Below are positions 10,024-17,166 of a DNA stretch of 33,451 nt, one piece after another. Origin of the DNA: a virus; the IMG/VR virus record IMGVR_UViG_3300032675_000977, positions 1 through 33,451 of that record; one strand, 5' to 3'. A program made the position numbers and the translations under genes. Positions within the stretch are counted from its first letter, which is position 1; every line of letters starts with the position of its first letter. The notes below the pieces were generated by a model, which was given only the letters and a program-made list of their open reading frames with translations, did not search any database and was not told the DNA's origin.

Positions 10024-11202
10024 TTAGAATGTATGACGTACACCTAACGCATAGTTGCTACCTGCAAGTGCTGGATTGCTACCTGCTGATGCCACGCTTG
10101 ATGTTTGTGTCTGACCATAGATAGCATACAAGTTTGTACGCTTGCTTAGCCAGTAGTTAGAACCAAGTTGAAATGCTGTAAAATTAGCAACTGGTTGGCC
10201 TACGCCAAACGCTGTTACTTTACCTAAGCCGCCTGATAACCATGCATCAATATTTGGTGTAATGTTACCACGGATACCAATTTGTTCAGCTTTACGTTGA
10301 GCATAGTAACCTGTGTTCAAAGTATCAGTAGCTTTACGGTTGATGTATTGAGCGTAGGCCTTCAAGATACCAAAGTCATATGTTGCAGCAACGTATGTTT
10401 GATTGTCTTGTGTATTTGTTCCGCCTGCGGCACCAGTCCACAATGCAGGAGCAGGTGTTGTTAACGTAGCTGCTGACTGGAAACTCTTAAGAGCTTGGTA
10501 GTTAGCTGTTACTAATAACTTTTCCCATTCGTAGTTAGCACCTAAGCCCCAACCACTTGCATTGTTAGTACCACCAGAAGTAGAACTAGTTTGTGTTGCA
10601 TTTTGATTGTTTACAACCAGCAACGCAGTACCAGTAAACCCTTCAAAGTTACTAGTTGTTGCTGTTAACGAATTTGAAACACGAACTGTAAATGCATCGC
10701 TTGAACTAGAGCTAGAAGTGCTGTTAGCATATGGGCCAGATCCACTATTGCCGTTACTTTGTGGATTCGATGCATAGATCGCATCGCCGACTAAGTTGTT
10801 CATTTGACCTGCATCTGTTAATGCTACTGCATTAAAGATCGGGGTGTACTGAGTACCCACTGCAACTTGACCAATACCGTTTTGACGGAAGCCAACAAAT
10901 GATTGACGATTGTTAAATGTACTTGCGGTTGAGTCAGACGGATTTAATCCTGTCTCAACAGTAAAGATTGCACTTAATCCGCCGCCTAAATCTTCACTGC
11001 CTTTAAAGCCTAATCGACTCGATTGTTCGGCACTATTCCCAAAGGCATTTGTATTTTGACTTGATGTAGCCGAAGTACCAACGCCCTTATAGTTAGTACC
11101 AATATAACCTACGTCTAACAAACCGTACACGGTTACGTTTGATTGGGCTTGCGCGAGGCTAAACCCAGTTACTGCTAATAGAGCTATTAATAGCTTTTTC
11201 AT
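10024..11202 (-). CDS. Gram-negative outer-membrane porin (Burkholderiales type)
   Basis: 392 aa. A Sec signal peptide (MKKLLIALLAVTGFSLAQA) should be cut after residue 19. The mature protein starts QSNVTVYGLLDVG, the standard first beta-strand of betaproteobacterial general porins, and contains SRLGFKGSEDLGGGLSAIF. It ends in an aromatic residue after alternating hydrophobic strands (YALGVRHTF), the signal for BAM-mediated assembly. It would form a trimeric 16-strand diffusion channel in the host outer membrane. It stands alone with its own promoter and terminator, like a transferred cassette. Phage porins are known from the lambdoid phage PA-2, where they alter the surface and block superinfection; a similar role, or improved nutrient entry, is inference. 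The low-complexity Ser/Asn loop near residue 160 could be surface exposed. Confidence 0.93.
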   Translation of the reverse strand: MKKLLIALLAVTGFSLAQAQSNVTVYGLLDVGYIGTNYKGVGTSATSSQNTNAFGNSAEQSSRLGFKGSEDLGGGLSAIFTVETGLNPSDSTASTFNNRQSFVGFRQNGIGQVAVGTQYTPIFNAVALTDAGQMNNLVGDAIYASNPQSNGNSGSGPYANSTSSSSSSDAFTVRVSNSLTATTSNFEGFTGTALLVVNNQNATQTSSTSGGTNNASGWGLGANYEWEKLLVTANYQALKSFQSAATLTTPAPALWTGAAGGTNTQDNQTYVAATYDFGILKAYAQYINRKATDTLNTGYYAQRKAEQIGIRGNITPNIDAWLSGGLGKVTAFGVGQPVANFTAFQLGSNYWLSKRTNLYAIYGQTQTSSVASAGSNPALAGSNYALGVRHTF

Positions 11203-11260
11203 TTTACTTCTCCTTTTTAATTATTGTACAACGGGTAATAGTGTAATACTATTAAATTGA

Positions 11261-11290
11261 TATTAACATATATTTAGAGTATATGTCAAA
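11261..11290 (-). promoter_or_regulatory. Porin promoter
   Basis: Minus strand TTGACA (11285-11290) with TAATAT (11261-11266) 18 nt downstream, an AT-rich region and a second TACAAT-like hexamer at 11224-11229 with no good -35. The leader is about 50 nt and ends in AAAAAGGAGAAG before the ATG. Confidence 0.65.
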
Positions 11291-11309
11291 TGGTAAACTA
11301 CAGATGTAT

Positions 11310-11840
11310 TTAACTTTGGATTACTTCTACACCAGATTTTCGTAGGAAATCAAGTCCTGTAGACTCACGATAACTATTCCGATAGTAAACAGTAGAAATG
11401 CCACTTTGGTATATAAGTTTGGCACAATCCATACAAGGAGCGTGAGTAACAAATAAACTAGCATCAAGACCACTTTCGTTTGATTTTGCCAGTTTCGCAA
11501 TGGCGTTGGTTTCAGCATGAAGTACCTCAGGTTTTGTTTTAAGTCTGAATCGACGTGTATGTGTCCATACTGTATCGTCACTTTGCGTTTCATGGACTAA
11601 TTCTTCGTGTGGCCAACTTTCCTGAATTTCCTCTGGAGCTAACCAACCGCCCTCGTCACCGCTTGAATATTCTTTATTCTCACAGTCGTTGTCCCAGCCC
11701 GAAGGCATACCATTATATCCAATACTAATAATGCGATCATCCTTGACCACAATAGCACCTACATGCAATCTACGTGCATGACTAAGCTCTGCGAATGTTT
11801 CCGCAGTCTTCATATAGGCTTGTGCTAACTTTGGCTTCAT
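11310..11840 (-). CDS. Deoxycytidylate (dCMP) deaminase
   Basis: 176 aa. Converts dCMP to dUMP for thymidylate synthesis, a standard T4-type nucleotide-metabolism enzyme. The zinc site is complete: HAE at 108-110 (metal His and catalytic Glu) and PCMDC at 135-139 (two Cys ligands). VGAIVVKDDRIISIGYNGMPSG is the family's N-terminal signature. A roughly 50-residue insertion between residues 50 and 105 is similar to that in phage dCMP deaminases that bind allosteric dCTP/dTTP. It overlaps the upstream 99-aa gene by 4 nt, so the two are co-expressed. Confidence 0.93.
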   Translation of the reverse strand: MKPKLAQAYMKTAETFAELSHARRLHVGAIVVKDDRIISIGYNGMPSGWDNDCENKEYSSGDEGGWLAPEEIQESWPHEELVHETQSDDTVWTHTRRFRLKTKPEVLHAETNAIAKLAKSNESGLDASLFVTHAPCMDCAKLIYQSGISTVYYRNSYRESTGLDFLRKSGVEVIQS

Positions 11841-12136
11841 CTGCCGCGTCCTGCTGATTTTTTTGTTGGTTTGTTTGTGCTGACTTGTGGACCAGATTTG
11901 GCCTTTTGCACTTGTGCCGTTGTAGTACTAGGCACTTTTGGATTGGCTGCTATAGCCTTGGCGGCATTGGCCGCATTGATAAAAGGATTCTTAGATTTTT
12001 TAGCTTCTTCTGCCATTTCTTTTCTCGCTAGTTGTTTTTTTTCTATTCGATCTAGTAATGCTAATAGTTCTTCTTTGGTTAGCATCTGACCCCATGTGGT
12101 TCTTGGTTTAATAGGTTCAGGTTTTTTCTTTGACAT
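11837..12136 (-). CDS. Small basic unknown protein (99 aa)
   Basis: From the ATG at 12136 (MSKKKPEPIKPRTTW). Longer versions would run into the tRNA-Thr gene and need a non-ATG start. A helical middle (LTKEELLALLDRIEKKQLARKE) is followed by an Ala/Lys-rich, probably disordered tail ending in KKSAGRGR, which could bind nucleic acid. No family is recognised. The start lies only 9 nt beyond the tRNA-Thr CCA end and lacks a Shine-Dalgarno, so tRNA processing may create the 5' end of its message. Confidence 0.7.
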   Translation of the reverse strand: MSKKKPEPIKPRTTWGQMLTKEELLALLDRIEKKQLARKEMAEEAKKSKNPFINAANAAKAIAANPKVPSTTTAQVQKAKSGPQVSTNKPTKKSAGRGR

Positions 12137-12145
12137 TGAATTATT

Positions 12146-12221
12146 TGGTGCCCCCACCATGATTCGAACACGGGACATCAGCATTACAAATGTTGCGCTC
12201 TACCAGCTGAGCTATAAGGGC
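12146..12221 (-). tRNA. tRNA-Thr (TGT)
   Basis: Complete cloverleaf with encoded CCA. Acceptor GCCCTTA pairs with TGGGGGC (two G-U). Loop TTTGTAA gives anticodon TGT. The anticodon stem has one A-C mismatch. It has its own promoter. A second tRNA-Thr(TGT) lies at 19808. Confidence 0.93.
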
Positions 12222-12232
12222 ATTAAAACTAT

Positions 12233-12261
12233 ATTGTACTTATTTCACTTGGCATTGTCAA
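12233..12261 (-). promoter_or_regulatory. Promoter of tRNA-Thr / 99-aa gene / dCMP deaminase
   Basis: Minus strand TTGACA (12256-12261), 17-nt spacer, TACAAT (12233-12238). It overlaps the end of the upstream peroxiredoxin-like gene (stop 12245-12247 lies in the spacer). Predicted start is a few nt before tRNA position 1. Confidence 0.88.
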
Positions 12262-12757
12262 GTAAATATTTTGCTACTCTATCTGGACCTAATCTAAAAT
12301 ATTGATATACAGGTTTACAATAAAGTTTAAATGGCATGTTGGGTATTAACGGATTATTAAATAATTTTTCCGGAACACCATCGTTTAAAACAATAACGTA
12401 TTGCCATAAATGCGATAACTCATTGAGATCTTTTGATGATTCTGCATAGTCTTTAACTAGTGCAGTGAATTGCATTGTTGTATCTACCAACGGCATAATA
12501 TGCGGGCCGTGATATTCAACATAGGGAATTAAAAATGAAGTATCACTTACTACACAGATTTGGTCTACACCGGCATTACTTAATTCTTTGTAAGCTGTTT
12601 CGTATCTCTTTATCTGGTCCCACGAATTTACATTTGCCGGCAAGGGTAAAGAAAAGACTACTGTTCTGCGGCCAGCAAAAAGATCTGCATAATCATTACA
12701 ATTGTGCAGTCCTTTAAATTTTACAGTTTTTAGTTGTTGTTGAAAATCAATTACCAT
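12245..12757 (-). CDS. Peroxiredoxin-5-like fold protein without catalytic Cys
   Basis: 170 aa. The pattern GRRTVVFSLPLPANVNSW, then YKELSNAGVDQICVVSDTSF, resembles Prx5-type redoxins (strand, PxxxT loop, helix, VxxISVND-type strand). In active enzymes the loop ends in a peroxidatic Cys; here that position is Asn-Ser-Trp, so peroxide reduction is unlikely. Remaining Cys residues are scattered. It follows the SBP-like gene by 4 nt and shares its late promoter, suggesting a linked role. The family assignment is tentative. Confidence 0.5.
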   Translation of the reverse strand: MVIDFQQQLKTVKFKGLHNCNDYADLFAGRRTVVFSLPLPANVNSWDQIKRYETAYKELSNAGVDQICVVSDTSFLIPYVEYHGPHIMPLVDTTMQFTALVKDYAESSKDLNELSHLWQYVIVLNDGVPEKLFNNPLIPNMPFKLYCKPVYQYFRLGPDRVAKYLLDNAK

Positions 12758-12761
12758 TTAA

Positions 12762-13745
12762 TTACGATTTGATAATACCGTCCAGTAATCCAGGTTGGAA
12801 GAAATGTTGATATTTGTCATACAAGGGAGCAGTTAGTTCTTTGAACTTAGCTGTATCAACATCACTTAGTTCTTGATAAGTAACACCGATATCGTCATGA
12901 TTATCTTTAGCAGCAAATTCAACTGAGTCGTCAACTGACCATTGACGTTCTAATTGACTTGCGTACATACTTGCTTCTTCAAACGCTGCTTGATCAACTG
13001 CGTCCAATGATTCCCAGAATGCTTTACTGATAATAATACTAGTCAGGAACAAACTGTGTTTTGTGTTGATAAGATGCTTCTTATTTGTACCTTGGAATTG
13101 TGCTAGGTAACGTGGAATAGTTGTTTCTAAAAGAGTAGAATTAAAACCTTCTTCTGTAACTTTCTTTACATAATCTCTAATAGAGAAAGATTCAGGAACA
13201 CCGCCAAGTGCAAGTACAGTATCAACTGCTACAGGATTTGTATTAATTGCATAGCTTAACCCCTTCATATCACTAATGTCGTTGATCGGAGTTTCTGATA
13301 CTACACAACGGAATCCGCCACTGTAAGTAAATGCCATTCCTTTAGCCGGGCTTGTTTCTTCAATAGTACCCAATAGGCCTTTACCAATTGGTCCTTCAAA
13401 TACGCGACTTGCATGTTCATGATCACGAAATAAGAATGGCATTTCAAGTGCCCAAAAATCTGTATTACACCACATGGCCAATTCATTAATATGAACTTGG
13501 CTAATTTCAATGTTGCCTTGTTCCATTTCGATGATAGGACCGTTATCACGGTAAAAGTTACCTAGGTTGTTTTCGTAGCCAGTAAGTTTAGCTTGCTCAA
13601 AATAATGGGATGGTGTGAAAATTTCTATTTCAAATTTGCCATCGGTTAATTCAGCAATTTTAGCACTAAACGCTTCAGCTGTACGTAAAAATAGCTTTAC
13701 AGGTTCATGTGCAATTAGCCAGCGGATTTTTGTTGTTTGACTCAT
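12762..13745 (-). CDS. TRAP-type solute-binding protein (DctP-like), no signal peptide
   Basis: 327 aa from the ATG at 13745, which has a GGAGAA Shine-Dalgarno and lies after the late promoter; an upstream ATG at 13835 would precede that promoter. The fold signature of DctP-family periplasmic receptors is clear: ALEMPFLFRDHEHASRVFEG, KGMAFTYSGGFRCV with the ligand-carboxylate Arg, then DMKGLSYAINTNPV and ALGGVPE. These proteins normally bind carboxylic acids in the periplasm, yet no Sec signal or lipobox is seen, so this one should stay in the cytoplasm or enter the virion. No DctQ/DctM membrane partners are nearby. It may sequester a metabolite or have been recruited as a structural or sensor protein (inference). 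Confidence 0.82.
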   Translation of the reverse strand: MSQTTKIRWLIAHEPVKLFLRTAEAFSAKIAELTDGKFEIEIFTPSHYFEQAKLTGYENNLGNFYRDNGPIIEMEQGNIEISQVHINELAMWCNTDFWALEMPFLFRDHEHASRVFEGPIGKGLLGTIEETSPAKGMAFTYSGGFRCVVSETPINDISDMKGLSYAINTNPVAVDTVLALGGVPESFSIRDYVKKVTEEGFNSTLLETTIPRYLAQFQGTNKKHLINTKHSLFLTSIIISKAFWESLDAVDQAAFEEASMYASQLERQWSVDDSVEFAAKDNHDDIGVTYQELSDVDTAKFKELTAPLYDKYQHFFQPGLLDGIIKS

Positions 13746-13786
13746 TTGGGGATTCTCCAGTTTCGTGTGATACGATTGTATAGTAT

Positions 13787-13793
13787 TATTTAT
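13787..13793 (-). promoter_or_regulatory. T4-like late promoter of the SBP-like gene
   Basis: Minus strand GATTCATAAATAATACTA; core ATAAATA. It gives a leader of roughly 36 nt with CTGGAGAA before the ATG at 13745. A TACAAT hexamer follows but no -35 fits. Confidence 0.55.
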
Positions 13794-13836
13794 GAATCTG
13801 AATAAAATAACCAAAATATCAATAAATTTGGGCATA

Positions 13837-14078
13837 CTAAAATCTGCTTTTCGACAGTGGACCGCAATGCCAGTCGGGAGCTACCCAACCAATAAGGCTC
13901 GCCTTCGCAGGCTCTTTCACGGGATCTAGCAACACTTTCACAGTTTTAAAATAACTTGTACCCTCGGAAGTATCCGAAATTGCAGTATCAGTGCCACGGG
14001 GCCGGTCCTACGACTGTTACTCATACTCCCACATGTATCAGATGGTCGCCACACCATATGCCCAAACTTATTGCTACT
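13837..14078 (-). other. Intergenic region, GC-richer, with hairpins and an ATG-less open frame
   Basis: No clear gene. On the minus strand a frame of about 57 codons (ending KSRF then TAG at 13837-13839) is open but has no ATG; the best start would be GTG at 13941. The region is GC-richer than its surroundings and contains small hairpins, for example GCCT-GCGA-AGGC near 13895-13915. It could be a structured RNA trailing tRNA-Ser, a gene remnant, or a short non-ATG gene. I cannot decide. Confidence 0.35.
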
Positions 14079-14168
14079 TGGCGGAAGCGGTGAGATTCGA
14101 ACTCACGATACAGTTGCCCGTATGCCTGCTTAGTAGGCAGGTGCCATCGGCCACTCGGCCACGCTTCC
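14079..14168 (-). tRNA. tRNA-Ser (ACT anticodon, unusual)
   Basis: Class II tRNA, 90 nt with CCA, G73, acceptor GGAAGCG. Anticodon stem CCTGC/GCAGG closes loop CTACTAA, giving ACT where bacterial tRNAs for this box have GCT. A normal tRNA-Ser(GCT) exists at 19466. T-arm TTCGAAT is normal. Confidence 0.88.
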
Positions 14169-14175
14169 GTTACTT

Positions 14176-14319
14176 TTATCTTGTTACTTGTCTTACTAAC
14201 TTATACCAATAATACCGTAAACCACGGTATGTAGGGAACCAGTCGAATATATCGCCAGGACCAACTTCTTTAGGAATGTTACCGTATGCTCGATCAATTG
14301 TATTTTTTTGCTTTGACAT
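14176..14319 (-). CDS. Small unknown protein (47 aa) between two tRNAs
   Basis: Starts MSKQKNTIDRAYGNIPKEVG, has a Trp/Tyr-rich centre (FDWFPTYRGLRYYWYK) and a basic end. A good AAAGGGAAAG Shine-Dalgarno precedes the ATG, 16 nt after the tRNA-Leu 3' end. It ends 8 nt before tRNA-Ser. No family is recognised. The aromatic-basic composition could suit nucleic-acid or membrane contact. Confidence 0.65.
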   Translation of the reverse strand: MSKQKNTIDRAYGNIPKEVGPGDIFDWFPTYRGLRYYWYKLVRQVTR

Positions 14320-14335
14320 ACTTTCCCTTTATTAT

Positions 14336-14420
14336 TGGTGCGACTGGGCGGACTTGAACCGCCATGCCGTGAAGCGTCAGATTTTAAGTCTGATGAGTAT
14401 ACCAATTTCTCCACAGTCGC
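14336..14420 (-). tRNA. tRNA-Leu (TAA)
   Basis: Class II, 85 nt with CCA, acceptor GCGACTG/CAGTCGC, A73. Loop CTTAAAA in stem TCAGA/TCTGA gives anticodon TAA. It begins 8 nt after the omega-like gene and is likely co-transcribed with it. Confidence 0.95.
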
Positions 14421-14427
14421 ATTAAAC

Positions 14428-14655
14428 TTATTTAATCTTTTTGTAGTACTCTTGATCTACTTTTCCGTGTTGAATTTCTAACAATGCTGTCATAACACCG
14501 TGATGGTGTTCCATATGAATACTACGTGAATTGCCTGCTTTAATTTCACGGGCACGTTGAGCAGCCATAATAATCAACTCAAACTTATTACCGCCGGACT
14601 CTTTAACGCATTTCTCCACGTCTAGGTGTTCATGACGACTGTGATATTTTGACAT
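14428..14655 (-). CDS. RNA polymerase omega subunit-like protein
   Basis: 75 aa. LDVEKCVKES, then NKFELIIMAAQRAREIKAGN, then VMTALLEIQHGKV align in order with bacterial RpoZ (VExxxx..NRFxLVxxAAxRARQ..G...TVxALREIxxG). Omega stabilises the beta' subunit and helps assembly. The invariant NxF and AAxRAR residues are kept; the acidic insert before the last helix is replaced by a His-rich stretch (HMEHHHG). It is first in a transcript with tRNA-Leu and starts from a strong early promoter with AAAGGAAC Shine-Dalgarno. A phage omega could alter host RNAP composition, perhaps for late-promoter use (inference). Confidence 0.85.
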   Translation of the reverse strand: MSKYHSRHEHLDVEKCVKESGGNKFELIIMAAQRAREIKAGNSRSIHMEHHHGVMTALLEIQHGKVDQEYYKKIK

Positions 14656-14682
14656 TTTGTTCCTTTAGTTAATTAAGTAGCT

Positions 14683-14711
14683 AGTATAATACAATTTTGT
14701 ATTTGTGTCAA
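14683..14711 (-). promoter_or_regulatory. Promoter of omega-like gene and tRNA-Leu
   Basis: Minus strand TTGACA (14706-14711), 17-nt spacer, TATACT (14683-14688). The sequence after the -10 (AGCTACT) matches that at 9950. Confidence 0.87.
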
Positions 14712-14745
14712 TGGTTAATTAAATATTTTATTAATAGCAGGTTAC

Positions 14746-14755
14746 TTAATAAATA
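14746..14755 (+). promoter_or_regulatory. T4-like late promoter for the plus-strand PP-loop gene
   Basis: Plus strand TTAATAAATAG; predicted start about 14761, leader about 22 nt. No Shine-Dalgarno is evident before ATG 14783. It faces away from the early promoter at 14683-14711. Confidence 0.5.
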
Positions 14756-14782
14756 GTTGTATCTAAGTAGTAAACCACCACA

Positions 14783-16075
14783 ATGTCAACCAAAATAGAA
14801 CATACCTCTGCCGGCGGAGTCCGCTTTGAACCAAATAAAAAATTAGGTTACTATGTTGTTAATAACGAAATTTATTACAACAAGAACCAGGCCATGCTCG
14901 TTGGGTCTAAACAACCGGGTGATGTAGGCGGACTTAATAACGATCCTGTTCGCTGGTTATTCAACGAAGATACTTTTATTCGATTTCCGTGGCACGAAGA
15001 ACCTAATGTTCCATTAAATGAATTGTACCGCATACGTGCTCAACAGTTGCGCGACCAGTATGACTACATACGGTTAGAACTAAGCGGCGGCGCAGATAGT
15101 ACCACTGTAGCGTATGCGTTTTTATTAAATGGCATACGATTAGATGAAGTTGTATTTCGATATCCTGAAAAAGGTTCTAAGGATGTATCAAATAATCCGT
15201 GGGATACCGAAAGTCGAAATCATTTGAGTGAATGGGAATTTGCAGCTAAGCCATTATTAAATTGGATCAAAACTAATTATCCAGAAGTTAAAGTTACTGT
15301 ACACGATTTTACCGATAACATAGTCAATGAAAAAACCAATGATGAAAATTGGATTTACAAAACACGACACTATATACATCCTGGTCATGTGCATAAGCAC
15401 ACAATAGATAAAGAATTGGCTGACACCGGCAAGCGTATTGCTGTTGTTTTCGGCATTGACAAACCCAAGGTTTGTATCAAGGACAGTAAATTCTTTATGT
15501 ATTTTGTTGATAGTCAAGCAAGCAATAATCACCCCGAGATTGGTGACTACACCAATATTACCAACGAATTCTTCTACTGGTCACCCGATGCTTGCGAGTT
15601 ACTGGCTAAACAGGCACACATGATTAAGAATTGGTTTAGTATGCCGGCACACTATGCCATGAGTCATATCCTGCAATGGCCCAACCATGATTATAGTACT
15701 CGCACATTCCGAGAACAAATTCTCAAACCTATCATCTATTCTGACTACGATTTTAATACCTTCCAAACTGCTAAGAGTACTACTGCTATTAATGCAGAGA
15801 TGGATACATGGTTCTTTACAAATTTTAAAGATACTGATTTATATGCAACTTGGACAGCTGGCGTAGATTATTTAAAAACAAATCTTGACAGCAGATACTT
15901 TCAATACTATCGTAACTGTGTAAGTGATCTTAAACAATACCAAACTCCATTTTATTATATCGGAGATAGTACTATACCAGTTGCTAATAAACCGTTTTGT
16001 GTATCAAAGCAAGAAATACTCAATGATCAAACTACCTACGTACATTGTATACGTGGTAAACTGTCAATTTATTAG
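14783..16075 (+). CDS. PP-loop (N-type ATP pyrophosphatase) protein
   Basis: 430 aa, one of only two plus-strand genes. The PP-loop motif ELSGGADST at residues 99-107 is followed by a helix and FRYPEKGS, as in adenine-nucleotide alpha-hydrolases (PAPS reductase, NH3-dependent synthases, tRNA thiolases). These activate a carboxyl, carbonyl or sulfate group by adenylation and release PPi. No CXXC thiolase motif, NUSAM/THUMP domain or glutaminase domain is seen. The N-terminal 60 residues (GYYVVNNEIYYNKNQAM) look like a conserved beta-rich module but are unknown. A PP-loop protein of a different type is at 25162. The substrate cannot be inferred. Confidence 0.75.
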   Translation: MSTKIEHTSAGGVRFEPNKKLGYYVVNNEIYYNKNQAMLVGSKQPGDVGGLNNDPVRWLFNEDTFIRFPWHEEPNVPLNELYRIRAQQLRDQYDYIRLELSGGADSTTVAYAFLLNGIRLDEVVFRYPEKGSKDVSNNPWDTESRNHLSEWEFAAKPLLNWIKTNYPEVKVTVHDFTDNIVNEKTNDENWIYKTRHYIHPGHVHKHTIDKELADTGKRIAVVFGIDKPKVCIKDSKFFMYFVDSQASNNHPEIGDYTNITNEFFYWSPDACELLAKQAHMIKNWFSMPAHYAMSHILQWPNHDYSTRTFREQILKPIIYSDYDFNTFQTAKSTTAINAEMDTWFFTNFKDTDLYATWTAGVDYLKTNLDSRYFQYYRNCVSDLKQYQTPFYYIGDSTIPVANKPFCVSKQEILNDQTTYVHCIRGKLSIY

Positions 16076-16080
16076 ATTAA

Positions 16081-16112
16081 TGTAGGGATTCCACCTACAC
16101 CCACCTCGTTTT
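16081..16112 (+). terminator. Possible terminator between convergent genes
   Basis: Hairpin TGTAGG/CCTACA with a short loop starts 6 nt after the plus-strand stop and is followed, after a gap of 10 nt, by TTTT. A second small hairpin AGTCC/GGACT follows at 16115-16133. Weak, but placed where termination is expected. Confidence 0.4.
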
Positions 16113-16134
16113 AAAGTCCGCGTGTCCAGGACTA

Positions 16135-16698
16135 TTACATTGCAGGACCGTTACTGTTCCTGAATCCCACAGTACCGCCTTCTGCTTCAATCCTTTTTAA
16201 TACATCTTCAAAAAGAATCGGTGCCCAGTCAGTTTGCTCTACGCATACTGCATGATAGCGTGGATCAATTACGCCATCTTTCATAACACGATTGGCGTGA
16301 GTATGTCCGTGTATGTTGCAACCAAAGCGACCAAGACTTTCTTCGTGAATAGGAATGTGACTAAGAATAAGTCCGTTCATAACATGGTAGGCACGAAGTT
16401 CTCTAAAGTATTGACGGTATTCGTCATCTCGAAAGATATCGTGGTTACCACGAATTAAAACTTTGTCGCCGTTAAGTCTGGATAAAACTTTTAACGCTTT
16501 CCGATTAATAACAACATCGCCTAAGTGATAGACTTTGTCGTTGGGTCTAACCCGGTCATTCCATGCTGTAATCATGGCCTCATCCATTTCCGCAGGATCA
16601 TCCCACGGGCGAAGTTTTGTAATACCATCGTTGCGTGTGAAGCGACATACACCATGATGACCAAAGTGCGTATCGCTAACTAAAAATACTGCTGGCAT
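16135..16698 (-). CDS. Calcineurin-like metallophosphoesterase
   Basis: 187 aa. All metal motifs of the family are present in order: SDTHFGH (8-14), HLGDVV, RGNHD, LSHIPIH, then HGHTHAN. Such enzymes hydrolyse phosphomonoesters or diesters, or dephosphorylate proteins; similar small ones occur in many T4-type phages (end healing or RNA processing roles have been proposed). It has an AAAGGAGC Shine-Dalgarno and follows the unknown gene at 16714 by 15 nt, so it probably belongs to the transcript that begins in the tRNA array. Confidence 0.92.
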   Translation of the reverse strand: MPAVFLVSDTHFGHHGVCRFTRNDGITKLRPWDDPAEMDEAMITAWNDRVRPNDKVYHLGDVVINRKALKVLSRLNGDKVLIRGNHDIFRDDEYRQYFRELRAYHVMNGLILSHIPIHEESLGRFGCNIHGHTHANRVMKDGVIDPRYHAVCVEQTDWAPILFEDVLKRIEAEGGTVGFRNSNGPAM

Positions 16699-16713
16699 AT
16701 TATGCTCCTTTCT

Positions 16714-17160
16714 TTATATGCTTAATAAAAATGTATCAACTTGTAAAGAGTTGACCGATTCGAAGTATCCCGAACCCGGGTTATGTAGCGTAACTGTGTT
16801 ACCTTCATCGTCTTTAACTGGGATTGAATACTGCTCGGTGTCTGCCTGGAAAGCCGCCAATGCTCGTTCGGCAACATCTGCGTTTTTAAATACCCACAAG
16901 ATCTCGCCATATCCATCGCCGTGCCCAAAGCTATCCCCGGATCCGTAAGTCATCCAAAGGATATACAAAGGAGTACCTGCTTCTGCTTCAAACGAAACAT
17001 TTATCTTTTCTTCGTCATACGCTAATCCTGACCAACGGCCACGACTTGATATACTGATACCTTTAACTTCGTAATCCCATGTTTCAGACCAATCACCGTA
17101 CTCTTTGTCCTCACGATAAGAGTCGGTGCAGATTTCGTTGTATTGTACAAATAATTCCAT
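16714..17160 (-). CDS. Unknown protein (148 aa)
   Basis: Start taken at ATG 17160, which has AAGGAGTT at ideal spacing; a TTG two codons earlier is less likely. The protein is acidic and aromatic-rich (DYEVKGISISSRGRW, FGHGDGYGEILWVF) with an alternating pattern suggesting a beta-sandwich plus one helix (NADVAERALAAFQAD). No named family is recognised. It is preceded by an unusually long structured leader and followed by the phosphoesterase gene. Confidence 0.75.
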   Translation of the reverse strand: MELFVQYNEICTDSYREDKEYGDWSETWDYEVKGISISSRGRWSGLAYDEEKINVSFEAEAGTPLYILWMTYGSGDSFGHGDGYGEILWVFKNADVAERALAAFQADTEQYSIPVKDDEGNTVTLHNPGSGYFESVNSLQVDTFLLSI

Positions 17161-17166
17161 TACCAA

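Noticed and set aside
13746-13835. Upstream ATG extension of the SBP-like gene as a signal peptide
   Set aside because: The extra 30 residues do not end in a cleavage site, have no Shine-Dalgarno, and lie before the late promoter.
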